This document shows positions 35,088 to 43,489 of a DNA stretch of 64,000 nt, one piece after another. The position numbers were made by a program, and so were the translations under genes. Each line of letters starts with the position of its first letter. Position 1 is the stretch's first letter. The DNA comes from Gemmatimonadaceae bacterium (GTDB taxonomy: Bacteria > Gemmatimonadota > Gemmatimonadetes > Gemmatimonadales > Gemmatimonadaceae). The stretch covers positions 62,001 through 126,000 of the forward strand of contig JABAQJ010000002.1 of assembly GCA_019186945.1 (NCBI GenBank), in the 5' to 3' direction. The notes beneath the pieces were generated by a model. It worked only from the letters and a program-made list of their open reading frames with translations, ran no database searches and had not been told where the DNA came from.

Positions 35088-36053
35088 TCAGTAGTGAATC
35101 GGCCCCATCAGCACGACTTCGAAGGCGGACGACGGCACCTTCCGAATCGTGGCAAGGTTGGAGTCGCTCCAGCGCGGGTCCGGCGCACCACTCACGTACC
35201 ACGGCGACCCATTGTCTGCCAGCATCATGCCGTACTTCTTCATTGCCGTCAGGATGACGCGCACTTCCGCCGGAAACCCGGCGATGTCAAACGAGGCCCT
35301 GAGCCTGACGCGCATCCCCATCGGCGGCAGCGACGCAGACGTGTTCGAGCTGGCGTAGTGTCTGGCAGGGTCGACGAACGCGCGGCGCGTACGCGGGCAG
35401 GTGAAACGGAGCGCGTGCTCGATTCGACCCAGCTCCACCGCTTCGTCGTAACGCACCAGTCCGGGAAAGATCGGCAACCCAGCGGCGTCGGCCGAAGTCC
35501 AGTACATCGGGCGCAGGGCGTTGGACGTCATATCGAATACCGCGCCCGAACCGGCCGTCCAGCTCGCCCCGCCATTCACCGGATGGGCATCGAACATTTC
35601 GTACAACTTCCTGTTGTCCACGTCCAGTACGAGCACGTGCCGATCGCCTGTACCGCCCGGTCCACCCTCGATCGGGGCATTCTTCGGAATGGGATACGGA
35701 CCGGGATCGCTTTCCGACGCATACATGAAGCTGACGGGCACCTTCCTCTGCGTCCCCTTGACGAGAACATACGGAATCCCGTTCGGCGCTCCTGCCCAGA
35801 CGGTGCCGAAGTCCGCGTGGAGTCCGATGGACCCGCAGCTGGCAATCAGGACCGGCGAAGCCGGATCGACCGGATTCGACGAGATGTCGGTGTTCCACCA
35901 GTTGTCGGGAGGAAACGGTCGCTGTCCTCGAAGGCTGCCGTTAGGCAGGCCAGCCACGGCATCGCCCGCGGCCTCGGGTGCACCCGCCGGCACGACCGCC
36001 GGCATCTCGCACCCGAGAACGAGCGTCAGGATCAACAGAAGGCGGAGCATCAT
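35088..36053 (-). CDS. Putative lipoprotein of unknown function
   Basis: This 321-residue protein starts MMLRLLLILTLVLGCEMP, a lipoprotein signal with a Cys at about residue 15. The mature part begins with FPPDNWWNTDISSNPVDP, followed by GLHADFGTVWAGAPNGIPY, a Gly-rich DVDNRKLYEMF strand and a late RHYASSNTSASLPPMGMRVR. I recognise the pattern as a family of secreted hypothetical proteins but cannot assign a reaction. A start 12 codons upstream is possible. It stands apart from tal by about 217 bases. Confidence 0.75.
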   Translation of the reverse strand: MMLRLLLILTLVLGCEMPAVVPAGAPEAAGDAVAGLPNGSLRGQRPFPPDNWWNTDISSNPVDPASPVLIASCGSIGLHADFGTVWAGAPNGIPYVLVKGTQRKVPVSFMYASESDPGPYPIPKNAPIEGGPGGTGDRHVLVLDVDNRKLYEMFDAHPVNGGASWTAGSGAVFDMTSNALRPMYWTSADAAGLPIFPGLVRYDEAVELGRIEHALRFTCPRTRRAFVDPARHYASSNTSASLPPMGMRVRLRASFDIAGFPAEVRVILTAMKKYGMMLADNGSPWYVSGAPDPRWSDSNLATIRKVPSSAFEVVLMGPIHY

Positions 36054-36145
36054 GAGACACATTCCGGTGGCAGTCGCACCAATTGTCACACCGTCCCGAC
36101 GACTCCGCCGTGCCTTCGATTACACAGCCCCGACGGCCGGGTGAC

Positions 36146-36712
36146 CTATCTCACGCTCCACGGCACGGAGAACTCACGCGTTCCCCAGGCGAAGCGAAGT
36201 TCGCCCTTCGGCGAGCCATCCCCGGAGGGAATCAACCAGATCGACAGGCTCTCGATCGGCGTCGACAGCGCCCGCGACTTGAGCGGTGTCCTGCCAAGGT
36301 CGGACGCTGCATCGTACTCGGTTCCCCACTGACCGGTCTTCTTGTTCACGACGAGCTTCCACTCCCCAGCCTTGGAAGTCTCGGCGAACAGCGTGTACTC
36401 CCCTTTCGGCACGTGCAGCGTGCCCAAAGTGAGAGCAACGCCAGTCGTCAGCGTGGTGGCGTCATTCGCACCCAGGCGCCACACGGTACCGAGGTCAGAG
36501 GCCAGCGCTCCCGCGACCGCGCGCCCGCGCGCATGCGGCTGCCCGTAGTCGACTACGATCGTCACTGGCTTGGGTGCTGCCCCGCCGGCACTCGGCGGAG
36601 TGAGCGCAACTTCGGTTCGGCCGCGTCCGCTGGCGCCGACCTTGAGGTTCGATTGTCCGAGAACGGGGGTCGCCACGCACACGGCGCCCGCGAGCACGAG
36701 GGAGAGACGCAT
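36146..36712 (-). CDS. DUF2911 family secreted protein
   Basis: This 188-residue protein has a signal peptide (about residues 1-20, ending TPVLGQ). It has the DUF2911 layout: VTIVVDYGQPHARGRAVAG, TVWRLGANDATTL, PKGEYTLF and GEWKLVVNKKTGQWGTEY. The family is common in Gemmatimonadota and Bacteroidetes and its function is unknown. I start at the ATG at 36712. It lies about 90 bases downstream of the lipoprotein gene on the same strand, in the opposite sense to the S/T-rich shadow frames. Confidence 0.85.
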   Translation of the reverse strand: MRLSLVLAGAVCVATPVLGQSNLKVGASGRGRTEVALTPPSAGGAAPKPVTIVVDYGQPHARGRAVAGALASDLGTVWRLGANDATTLTTGVALTLGTLHVPKGEYTLFAETSKAGEWKLVVNKKTGQWGTEYDAASDLGRTPLKSRALSTPIESLSIWLIPSGDGSPKGELRFAWGTREFSVPWSVR

Positions 36713-36840
36713 TGTGATTGCCTTGCTGAATGGGGGGATTCGCGGCCTACGCCGCGGGCCGAAGGTTACCGCGGCCCGCGCAAACGGCACAAGTCGCGAG
36801 TCGAGCGCTCCCGCCAGACGGGGCAGTCTCTCGGACCCGG

Positions 36841-38280
36841 TCAGCGAGACAACCTGGAAACGATCTCGCCGAATCTCGGGTCATCGCGCAGGGGCGCGAG
36901 CAGCGGATCCGCCAATGACACACGGCTCACCTCTCCGCCGCTCACCGCACAGTCGAGGTGATCGAGCGCCTCCCGGTGCCTGGCGAGCTGGGCCTCCGCC
37001 CTGGCCAGCGCGAAGCAGACGCTCGCGTCACCTGGGGCGACATCCTCTGCGACCTTGAGCAGCGTCCGTGCCTGTTCCCAGCGACGAGAGATTTCGTATT
37101 CCCGGAACTCGTAGAACGTCGAGTACACGACAATGCGATTTATCGCCCTCCTGGCAGCCACTGCCGCCACCGAGTCGCGCTTTCCCGCAGCCAGCCTGGC
37201 CAATTCGCCGGCGTGGCTCAGGCGTTTGCCTTCGCCAACGGTGAGTTCCGGCTTCGACGTCCGCAGCGCAAAGGCGAAGTCGAAGAAACCGCGCATCCAG
37301 GCCCGTTCCCTGGCGTCCCACTCCGCTTCGATTCGCGTGGCGTATCGTACGCTGGCGGCCCCCGCCAGCTGCGCCACGCGGGTCGCTACCGCCGTCGTGT
37401 CCCGCCCGCTGCCGAAGTCAGAGAGCCAGTCGCGAAGAAGTCGCAACCGCAACAGGTCATCAGTGCCGGCGCGCGAGTCCGACTCGGCAAGGCGCTCGGT
37501 GGCGAGAGAATCCAGCCACGCCACGTCAGCCGGGAGAAGCCCGCGCTGCATAGCGCGCATGTGCATCCATGTCAGCGCCCGGGCGCACAGGTCGGCGGGT
37601 GGCCATCGATGCGGCCCGTCGAACACCTCGATCCTGGCCGGATATCGCATCTCCGCGAGATCGCGTTGCAGCTGGCGCAGCTCGGCATAGTTGGGATCGC
37701 GGTTCCCAACAGCGCCATAGTAGTCGAAAGGCGTCCCGCGCACGTGCTCCACGATCCATTGCCTCTCGCCGGGCGTACCCGCCCCAAAACCGAGAATGCC
37801 AGCGAGCGAGCCCGTGAGCTGCGCGCTGACGTCCCAGGCGAATCGAGCGGTTCCCGAGAAGCCGGCGAGGTAGAGCCGATGTGCGTCCGGGGCCAGGTAG
37901 CGCTGCACGTCGGCAAGCATCGCGTCCAGCGCGCGGTCGTTCGGATCGCGCGCACCATCACTCCGCGTGTCGTATGAACTGACGAGAACGTATCCCAGCC
38001 GCTCCGCTATCGGCTGGAAGAGCTCGACCGGAATCAACGCGCGCCCACGCGGATCCATCAGAAAAACGACCGGCCACCTGCGATCGCGCGTGAACGCCGC
38101 GGGCAGGTATACGGCGTAGGTCGCCTTCGGATCGGACCTCGACTGAACGCGGGAGACCACGATCCCACGTGGCGTGACATCGGCGAGTGTCGGCAGCGCA
38201 TCCTGCGCGGTCGCCGCCGCTGTTGGCCGCGACAGCAGGATGGCGACCGTCGCAAGTTGTAACTGGCGGATAGCGTACAT
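36841..38280 (-). CDS. Exported alpha/beta-hydrolase-like protein with helical C-terminus
   Basis: This 479-residue protein has a signal peptide (about residues 1-26, ending TAAATAQ). Its N-terminal half is alpha/beta-hydrolase-like (VYLPAAFTRDRRWPVVFLMD and the nucleophile-elbow-like LAGFSGTARFA), similar to PHB-depolymerase or esterase-D folds. A late FDGPHRWPP suggests the catalytic His. The C-terminal half is helical and TPR-like, with ARTLLKVAEDVAPGDASVCF and ARAEAQLARHREALDHL. The substrate is unknown. The divergent fluoride-channel gene lies 143 bases upstream. Confidence 0.72.
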   Translation of the reverse strand: MYAIRQLQLATVAILLSRPTAAATAQDALPTLADVTPRGIVVSRVQSRSDPKATYAVYLPAAFTRDRRWPVVFLMDPRGRALIPVELFQPIAERLGYVLVSSYDTRSDGARDPNDRALDAMLADVQRYLAPDAHRLYLAGFSGTARFAWDVSAQLTGSLAGILGFGAGTPGERQWIVEHVRGTPFDYYGAVGNRDPNYAELRQLQRDLAEMRYPARIEVFDGPHRWPPADLCARALTWMHMRAMQRGLLPADVAWLDSLATERLAESDSRAGTDDLLRLRLLRDWLSDFGSGRDTTAVATRVAQLAGAASVRYATRIEAEWDARERAWMRGFFDFAFALRTSKPELTVGEGKRLSHAGELARLAAGKRDSVAAVAARRAINRIVVYSTFYEFREYEISRRWEQARTLLKVAEDVAPGDASVCFALARAEAQLARHREALDHLDCAVSGGEVSRVSLADPLLAPLRDDPRFGEIVSRLSR

Positions 38281-38423
38281 GGATGGGCGGCAGGACGTGC
38301 CCGACAGGTTGACCGAAGACTACGCGCACAGCGAGATTCCCGCAGCGGTCCGGTGACGGAACGAACGCTGGGCGGGCCGGCATATCGCGGCTGCGAGCCA
38401 CCGGTACCAAGGATACACGAACC

Positions 38424-38819
38424 ATGCGGCTACTGGCCTCTGTTGGAGTGGGCAGCGCTCTCGGCGGCATCGCACGCCTCCTCCTGTCCACGATGATTCA
38501 ACAGCGTGCATCGACGGCGTTCCCGCTAGGCACCCTGATCGTCAACGTGTCCGGATCGCTCGCGCTCGGATTCCTGATGCGGTACACGCTGGCCATCCCG
38601 GAGATCAGCATGGAGACGCGCGCCATGCTGACCACGGGTTTCTGCGGCGGCTACACGACCTTCTCGACGTTCTCCTACGAAACGGCGGCGCTGATCGAGG
38701 ACGGCGACTACCGGAGGGCGGGTCTCTACGTCTTCCTCAGCGTTGCGGCGTCGCTGGTGGCTGTGCTCGTCGGCTTCGCGGGGGCTCGCGAGTTTCTGGC
38801 GTGGCGCTCGCGTGGATAA
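38424..38819 (+). CDS. crcB: Fluoride channel CrcB/Fluc
   Basis: This 131-residue membrane protein has four hydrophobic segments and the Fluc signatures GALGGIARLLL-like VGSALGGIARLLLS, LIVNVSGSLALGFL and TGFCGGYTTFSTFSYE. It exports fluoride as a dual-topology dimer. A DUF190 gene follows after 46 bases. I looked for the crcB-motif fluoride riboswitch in the 140-base upstream gap and did not find it. Confidence 0.95.
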   Translation: MRLLASVGVGSALGGIARLLLSTMIQQRASTAFPLGTLIVNVSGSLALGFLMRYTLAIPEISMETRAMLTTGFCGGYTTFSTFSYETAALIEDGDYRRAGLYVFLSVAASLVAVLVGFAGAREFLAWRSRG

Positions 38820-38865
38820 GATCCCGCCACGCTCCGATCCGTCTATCGCTTCCGCGGGAGGGCAG

Positions 38866-39216
38866 ATGCACGGCTTCAAGGGTGAACGCACGCTGATGCG
38901 CATTCACATCGGAGAGCGCGATCGCCACGGCGGTCGCCCGCTCTATCAGGCCATCGTCGAACTGCTTCGCCAGCGCCAGTTCGCCGGTGCCACCGTATTC
39001 CGGGGAATCGCCGGATTTGGTGCGAGCGCCAAGGTCCGATCGGACCGCATCGAGGTCTTGTCGCTCGACCTGCCAATCGTCGTCGAATGCGTCGAGACCG
39101 AAGCAAGGATCGCCACGGTCCTTCCTGAACTCGACAACATGATCGGCGGCGGACTGATCACGCTGGAACGCACTCAGGTGATCATGTACCGGCCCGGGCC
39201 GGCGGACCACCACTGA
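38866..39216 (+). CDS. DUF190 protein associated with fluoride channel
   Basis: This 116-residue protein matches DUF190: GERTLMRIHIGERDRHGGRP, LYQAIVELLRQRQFAGATVF and RGIAGFG. The family has a PII-like fold and is often next to crcB; its role in fluoride resistance is not proven. The ATG has GGGAGGGC upstream. It forms a two-gene unit with crcB. Confidence 0.85.
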   Translation: MHGFKGERTLMRIHIGERDRHGGRPLYQAIVELLRQRQFAGATVFRGIAGFGASAKVRSDRIEVLSLDLPIVVECVETEARIATVLPELDNMIGGGLITLERTQVIMYRPGPADHH

Positions 39217-39429
39217 AGACGTGGCTGGCTCGTCGACGGGGGGTCGCGGCCGGAAGCGGATGGACGACACACTGTGAGACCCAGGGGCCATGTGGCCGGC
39301 CGCGAGCGGGCGCCAGTACTGCCTGCCTGCGGGACTACTGCCGCGTGCTGCTGATTCGAGCGGTATCGCGTATCTTCATGGCCGATCGTCACCCAGAGCG
39401 CCCACCCATTCCTTCCCCGGAGACCTGGC

Positions 39430-41043
39430 ATGCTGCGAAGAATCCTCGTCGCTTGCGTACTCCCACTCGCGTTCCTCGCTGATGGCGCGGCTGCGCAAAA
39501 ACCGGCGAAAGCGGCGCCTGTCGATCCCAGACTGGAGAAGCTGAAGGCAGAGGCGCTCACCCTGGTGGACGGCAAGGCGAAGATGATCCAGGAGATGATC
39601 GACACGCAGTTCTCGTTCGGCGAACTCGGTTTCCAGGAGTTCGAGACCTCGAAGTTCCTCATGAAGATCCTGCGCGACAACGGGTTCACGGTAGACAGCG
39701 GTGTCGCGGGCATCCCGACGTCATGGGTCGCGCGCTGGGGCAGTGGGAAACCGGTCATTTCGTTAGGCTCGGACATCGATGGGATCCCGCAGTCGAACCA
39801 GAAGCCGGCCGTGGGATATCGCGACTTTCTCGTGCAGGGCGCTCCCGGCCACGGCGAAGGTCACAACTCGGGCCAATCGGTCAACATCGCCGCTGCGATC
39901 GTCGTGAAGGATCTGATGACGCGGGAGAAGATTCCCGGCACGCTTGTGATCTGGCCTGGCGTAGCGGAAGAACAGCTGGGCACGAAGGCTTACCTGGTAC
40001 GCGCCGGAGTCTTCAAGGATGTCGATGTCACGCTGTTCACGCACGTCGGAAGCAACCTCGGGGTGAGCTACGGCCCCGGAGGCGGCAACGCCATGATCTC
40101 GGCCGAGTTCCGGTTCCGCGGCCAGACGGCACACTCGGCCGGTGCGCCGTGGCGCGGCAAGTCGGCCCTCGATGCCGTGATGCTGATGGCTCAAGGGTGG
40201 GAGTTTCACCGGGAGCACATGGAGGTCGCGCAGCGCTCTCACTACGTGATCAAGGACGGCGGCGATCAGCCGAACGTGGTCCCACAGACGGCTTCGATCT
40301 GGTTCTACTTCCGGCACGTCGATTATCCGAAGACCAAGGAGATGTTCGAGTTCTCGAAGCGCGTAGCACAGGGTGCCGCACTGATGACGGACACGAAGCT
40401 GGACACGATCGTGATCCTGGGCTCGGCGTGGTCCGGCCATTTCAACAAGGCGGTGGCGGAAGCGACCTACGAGAACATCAAGCGCGTCGGCAATCCGACG
40501 TGGACAGACGCCGACCAGACGCTGGCCAGGGGATTGCAGCACGAACTTGGCGTTCCGGAGAACGGACTGGCCTCCAAGGTTTCGGAACTGCGGGCGCCGG
40601 AACCCAACCGTCCCTCGTTAGGTGGCGGATCCGACGACATCGGCGACGTGTCGTGGAATGTCCCGACGGTGACACTGTCATATCCATCGAACATCCCGGG
40701 TGGTCCGGGTCACAACTGGGCGAACGCCATCGCCATGGCTACCCCGATCGCACACAAGGGCGCGGTCGCTGGTGCAAAGGTGCAGGCGCTGACGCTCCTG
40801 GACCTCCTTCTCAAACCGCAGGTCGTGACGGACGCGTGGGACTACTTCCGCAATGTCCAGACGAAGGACATCAAGTACACGGCGTTCATCGGACCGAACG
40901 ACCAGCCGGCGATCTGGCTCAATGCCGACATCATGGCGCGATATCGGCCGGAAATGCGCAAGTACTACTACGACGCGAGCAAGTACTCGTCGTACCTCGA
41001 GCAACTCGGCATCAAGTACCCGACCGTCCGGGCCATCCAGTAG
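39430..41043 (+). CDS. Secreted M20-family amidohydrolase/peptidase (paralogue B)
   Basis: This 537-residue protein is a full-length relative of the gene at 9050-10672. It has a signal peptide (about residues 1-22, ending DGAAAQ), then GSDIDGIPQSNQKP, GAPGHGEGHNSGQ, VAEEQLGTKAYLV, FTHVGSNLG and the closing QLGIKYPTVRAI. GGAGA lies upstream of the ATG. The strong likeness to paralogue A (for example FSFGELGFQE and YRPEMRK) points to a duplication. The substrate is unknown. The gene is followed at once by a perfect hairpin. Confidence 0.85.
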   Translation: MLRRILVACVLPLAFLADGAAAQKPAKAAPVDPRLEKLKAEALTLVDGKAKMIQEMIDTQFSFGELGFQEFETSKFLMKILRDNGFTVDSGVAGIPTSWVARWGSGKPVISLGSDIDGIPQSNQKPAVGYRDFLVQGAPGHGEGHNSGQSVNIAAAIVVKDLMTREKIPGTLVIWPGVAEEQLGTKAYLVRAGVFKDVDVTLFTHVGSNLGVSYGPGGGNAMISAEFRFRGQTAHSAGAPWRGKSALDAVMLMAQGWEFHREHMEVAQRSHYVIKDGGDQPNVVPQTASIWFYFRHVDYPKTKEMFEFSKRVAQGAALMTDTKLDTIVILGSAWSGHFNKAVAEATYENIKRVGNPTWTDADQTLARGLQHELGVPENGLASKVSELRAPEPNRPSLGGGSDDIGDVSWNVPTVTLSYPSNIPGGPGHNWANAIAMATPIAHKGAVAGAKVQALTLLDLLLKPQVVTDAWDYFRNVQTKDIKYTAFIGPNDQPAIWLNADIMARYRPEMRKYYYDASKYSSYLEQLGIKYPTVRAIQ

Positions 41044-41056
41044 TGGCGAAAACGAC

Positions 41057-41082
41057 GCGGGGCGAGCTCATGCTCGCCCCGC
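41057..41082. terminator. Bidirectional intrinsic terminator
   Basis: An 11-bp perfect stem (GCGGGGCGAGC/GCTCGCCCCGC) with loop TCAT starts 13 bases after the paralogue B stop. It ends 12 bases before the stop of the convergent 59-residue gene. ATTTGCAT follows on the plus strand, and the minus side reads CGTCGTTTTCG. It should serve both genes. Confidence 0.75.
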
Positions 41083-41094
41083 ATTTGCATAGCG

Positions 41095-41274
41095 TTAGAA
41101 CTCGCGCCGCTTCATTTCCTTGAACATCCGCTGCGCCTCGAGCGCACTCGACTCCTCGCCGCCACCGCGCGTTGCGTCGAGCGTAGCGTCGTAAGACGGA
41201 CGCGGCTTGTTCATGTCCCTGGTAGCCTTGGCGGCGTTCTTTCTCGCCAGGGCCTGCAGCTGCTTTTCGTTCAT
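41095..41274 (-). CDS. Small conserved-looking protein of unknown function
   Basis: This 59-residue, highly charged protein begins MNEKQLQALARKNAAKATRD and has a Lys/Arg/Glu-rich C-terminus (RMFKEMKRREF). GGGAGACCGG lies before the ATG at 41274. It has no signal, membrane helix or Cys. It is convergent with paralogue B of the M20 hydrolases and shares the terminator. I know no function. It reads as a helical, soluble small protein. Confidence 0.6.
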   Translation of the reverse strand: MNEKQLQALARKNAAKATRDMNKPRPSYDATLDATRGGGEESSALEAQRMFKEMKRREF

Positions 41275-41720
41275 CCGGTCTCCCCTGCGGAGGATACGCC
41301 GATCAATCTCGCGTACCGGCGTGCGAGAAAACTGAACGATCGCGCGCGATCGATCAACGATCTGTGGCATGCGGTCGAGTACGCCACTGCCTCGCGACGC
41401 CATTCGTGTCGTCCGTGCACCGGGTATTTCGTGACGTCGTCCTTCGCGGCGTCGCCGATGGTACTGGACATTGCGTCCGACATCCCTACAATTGTGCGAT
41501 ACGATCCGGCAAGCCACGTTGCGAATTGCCCGGAGACGAGGCGCTTCTCGCGCCCGAAAGCGCGGCCTGTGCCTCACACAGTGGCGGGGATCCTGCCAGG
41601 TTGCGTGTGTCAGCGAACTCCCCGCGATGCGCTCCGGGAATCGCCATGTCGCCCGCCGGCAGGAGAGGTAATTGTTCCTGAGTTGGTACGCACGTCCTCA
41701 CCATTCTTCGGGAGGAGAAC
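41275..41720. other. Gene-free intergenic region (446 bases)
   Basis: No coding frame here has a good start, length or composition. It holds the promoter of the FecR gene (41465-41492) and a leader of about 220 bases that ends in GGGAGGAG at 41709. The 5' part upstream of the promoter carries nothing that I can name. Confidence 0.6.
41465..41492 (+). promoter_or_regulatory. Sigma-70-like promoter of the FecR-domain gene
   Basis: TGGACA (41465-41470, 5 of 6 matches to the -35 consensus) and TACAAT (41487-41492, 5 of 6 matches to the -10) are spaced by 16 bases. It is the best sigma-70-like promoter I found in the window. Transcription would start near 41499 and give a leader of about 220 bases before the FecR start. 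Confidence 0.5.
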
Positions 41721-42968
41721 ATGGCTGCCACGCTCAAGCAGGTCGATTCGCAAGTCGTCACTGCGCTCAGGGAGGGGGATGAACACGCCTTGGAGCGTGT
41801 CTTCTACGAACGATTCCCGGCCCTCCTGGAACTCGCTCGCGCAGACGTCCCAGACGCAGCGCGCGCATCGAGGGTTCTTGTCAACGTATTCCTCAGGGCT
41901 TGGCAGGAGCGTGCCCACCTGGACTCGCCGGCCTCACTCGATGCCATGCTGGACAAGGCCACTCACGAGGCGGCGCGGCGCGAAAAGGGGCGCATGGCGT
42001 CGCTTCATAGGTTCGAGGCGCATGAGGGTGTAAAGACCCAGCACAAGGTGGGTGTCCCGCCGACGCTGGACGAGGTGTGGGGCGAGGTGAAGGGCGCTCT
42101 GCACGGCACGACTGCGAATCATGCGGAGATGCAGCATCAGCGGCAGTCGCTCTCCAAGCACCACGCCGCGGAACACATGGCCGCCATCGGCAAGAAGAGC
42201 TCCCTGCCGATGCTCGCGTTAGGCGGCGTCGTGGCACTATCGCTGGCGTTGCTCGCCGTCTTTTTCTGGATCCCGTCGCGCGGATTGGACGGAAGGATGA
42301 CACGCGCCCTGGCCAACGTGGACACTCGAGAGATCAGCACCAACTCGGGCCAGCGCGGCAACGTAAAACTGGATGACGGCACGCAGGTGACGTTAGGCGC
42401 AGATTCCCGACTCCGGGTGCCGCCGTCGTTCCCGGCCACGCTTCGCGTCGTCGCGCTCAACGGAACAGCCACGTTCAATGTGCAGCCAGGATCGGCGCTT
42501 CCCTTCTATCTGCGCGTCGGTCGCGCCACTGTCGAAGTGACCGGCACTGTCTTCGCCGTCTCGTCGTATGCCGGTGACGAACGCACCCTCATTCGCGTGC
42601 GCGAGGGCACCATCAAGGTCAGCGCCGGCAGCGAGGAGCAGGAGGTAAGCGCCGGGAACGCCGTCTCCGTGGACGACGACGGGATCTCGACGCCATCGAC
42701 CAGCGAACTCTCGTCGGAACTCAGCTGGATCGACGGCCGAATGGTCATCACGGATCTGCCGATCGAGGAAGTCATCCCGCTGCTCCGCCGCTGGTATCAG
42801 CTCGATGTTACCGTGGCCGAGAAGTCCTTGCTCGAACGGCGCGTATCCTGGAGCGCCGGGCTCGACTCGGCGAACGCAGCGAAAACCGCCATGGAAACGA
42901 ACGCGTCGGTCCTGTTCGACTACGATGGAAAGAAGTGGGTACTGCGTGACGTGGCGAAGAAGAAGTAA
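41721..42968 (+). CDS. Transmembrane FecR-domain protein with sigma region 2-like N-terminus
   Basis: This 415-residue protein has three parts. Residues about 8-90 (GDEHALERVFYERFPALLEL, then LVNVFLRAWQERA) resemble a degenerate ECF sigma-factor region 2. A membrane helix (about residues 162-184, LPMLALGGVVALSLALLAVF) follows a His/Gln-rich linker. The periplasmic part has a FecR domain (NVKLDDGTQVTLGADSRLRV, LRVGRATVEVTGTVFAVS) and a DUF4974-like tail (LPIEEVIPLLRRWYQLDVTV). Known FecR proteins carry anti-sigma signals across the membrane; here the usual DUF4880 N-terminus is replaced. No sigma factor or TonB receptor gene is nearby. GGGAGGAG precedes the ATG. Confidence 0.8.
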   Translation: MAATLKQVDSQVVTALREGDEHALERVFYERFPALLELARADVPDAARASRVLVNVFLRAWQERAHLDSPASLDAMLDKATHEAARREKGRMASLHRFEAHEGVKTQHKVGVPPTLDEVWGEVKGALHGTTANHAEMQHQRQSLSKHHAAEHMAAIGKKSSLPMLALGGVVALSLALLAVFFWIPSRGLDGRMTRALANVDTREISTNSGQRGNVKLDDGTQVTLGADSRLRVPPSFPATLRVVALNGTATFNVQPGSALPFYLRVGRATVEVTGTVFAVSSYAGDERTLIRVREGTIKVSAGSEEQEVSAGNAVSVDDDGISTPSTSELSSELSWIDGRMVITDLPIEEVIPLLRRWYQLDVTVAEKSLLERRVSWSAGLDSANAAKTAMETNASVLFDYDGKKWVLRDVAKKK

Positions 42969-42987
42969 AGCCGGTTCCTGACGGCCA

Positions 42988-43021
42988 ACGCCGGACCGAT
43001 TCCAAACGCGGTCCGGCGTTT
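42988..43021 (+). terminator. Intrinsic terminator of the FecR gene
   Basis: A 12-bp perfect stem (AACGCCGGACCG with CGGTCCGGCGTT) and loop of about 10 bases is followed by TTTCGTTTCG. It begins 19 bases after the stop codon. This is the clearest Rho-independent terminator in the window. Confidence 0.85.
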
Positions 43022-43100
43022 TCGTTTCGCACGCACGCCACACGGGTGCTGGTGGACGGCATCGCGGCGATCCAAGCTCGTCGACCCGTCATCCCGAAGG

Positions 43101-43478
43101 TCAGGAGACCCACAACCCGAGTGCCGACCCGAGGAAACCGAGCAACAGCACGAATACAGCTGCAACACCGAGGAATCCCGAGATCCCTTGTAACCACTGC
43201 CAGAGGGGCCCGTCCGCAGTCCCTCGGTCGTATCGCTCGTGGTCCGCCACGATCCACGCGCCGAAAGCGCCCGCCGCGGTGAGTGCCAAGGCGACTTTCC
43301 ATCGCGATGGCCAAACAAGGAGAACGCTCGCCAAGGCAACGACCGATGTTCCGCAGATCGCCAGTGAGACCATGAAGGGGATTCGACGCCCGAGTCCACG
43401 CATCAGCTCGGCCAACGTCGGTTCTGGTGCGCGCACGCTGCTGTTGGCTGAGTGCCCGTTCGGAGTTGGCGCAGACAC
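43101..43478 (-). CDS. Small membrane protein of unknown function
   Basis: This 125-residue protein has three hydrophobic segments (about residues 35-60, 64-85 and 100-125). Its soluble N-terminus carries LAELMRGLGRRIPF. I start at the GTG at 43478 because GAAGGA lies 7 bases upstream; the frame is open to 43673 inside the SDR gene. The gap to the SDR stop is 11 bases, so it is probably co-transcribed. No family could be named. Confidence 0.6.
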   Translation of the reverse strand: MSAPTPNGHSANSSVRAPEPTLAELMRGLGRRIPFMVSLAICGTSVVALASVLLVWPSRWKVALALTAAGAFGAWIVADHERYDRGTADGPLWQWLQGISGFLGVAAVFVLLLGFLGSALGLWVS

Positions 43479-43489
43479 GTTGCCGTCCT

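Noticed and set aside
38281-38423. Fluoride riboswitch upstream of crcB
   Set aside because: The conserved crcB-motif pseudoknot segments are not present in the gap.
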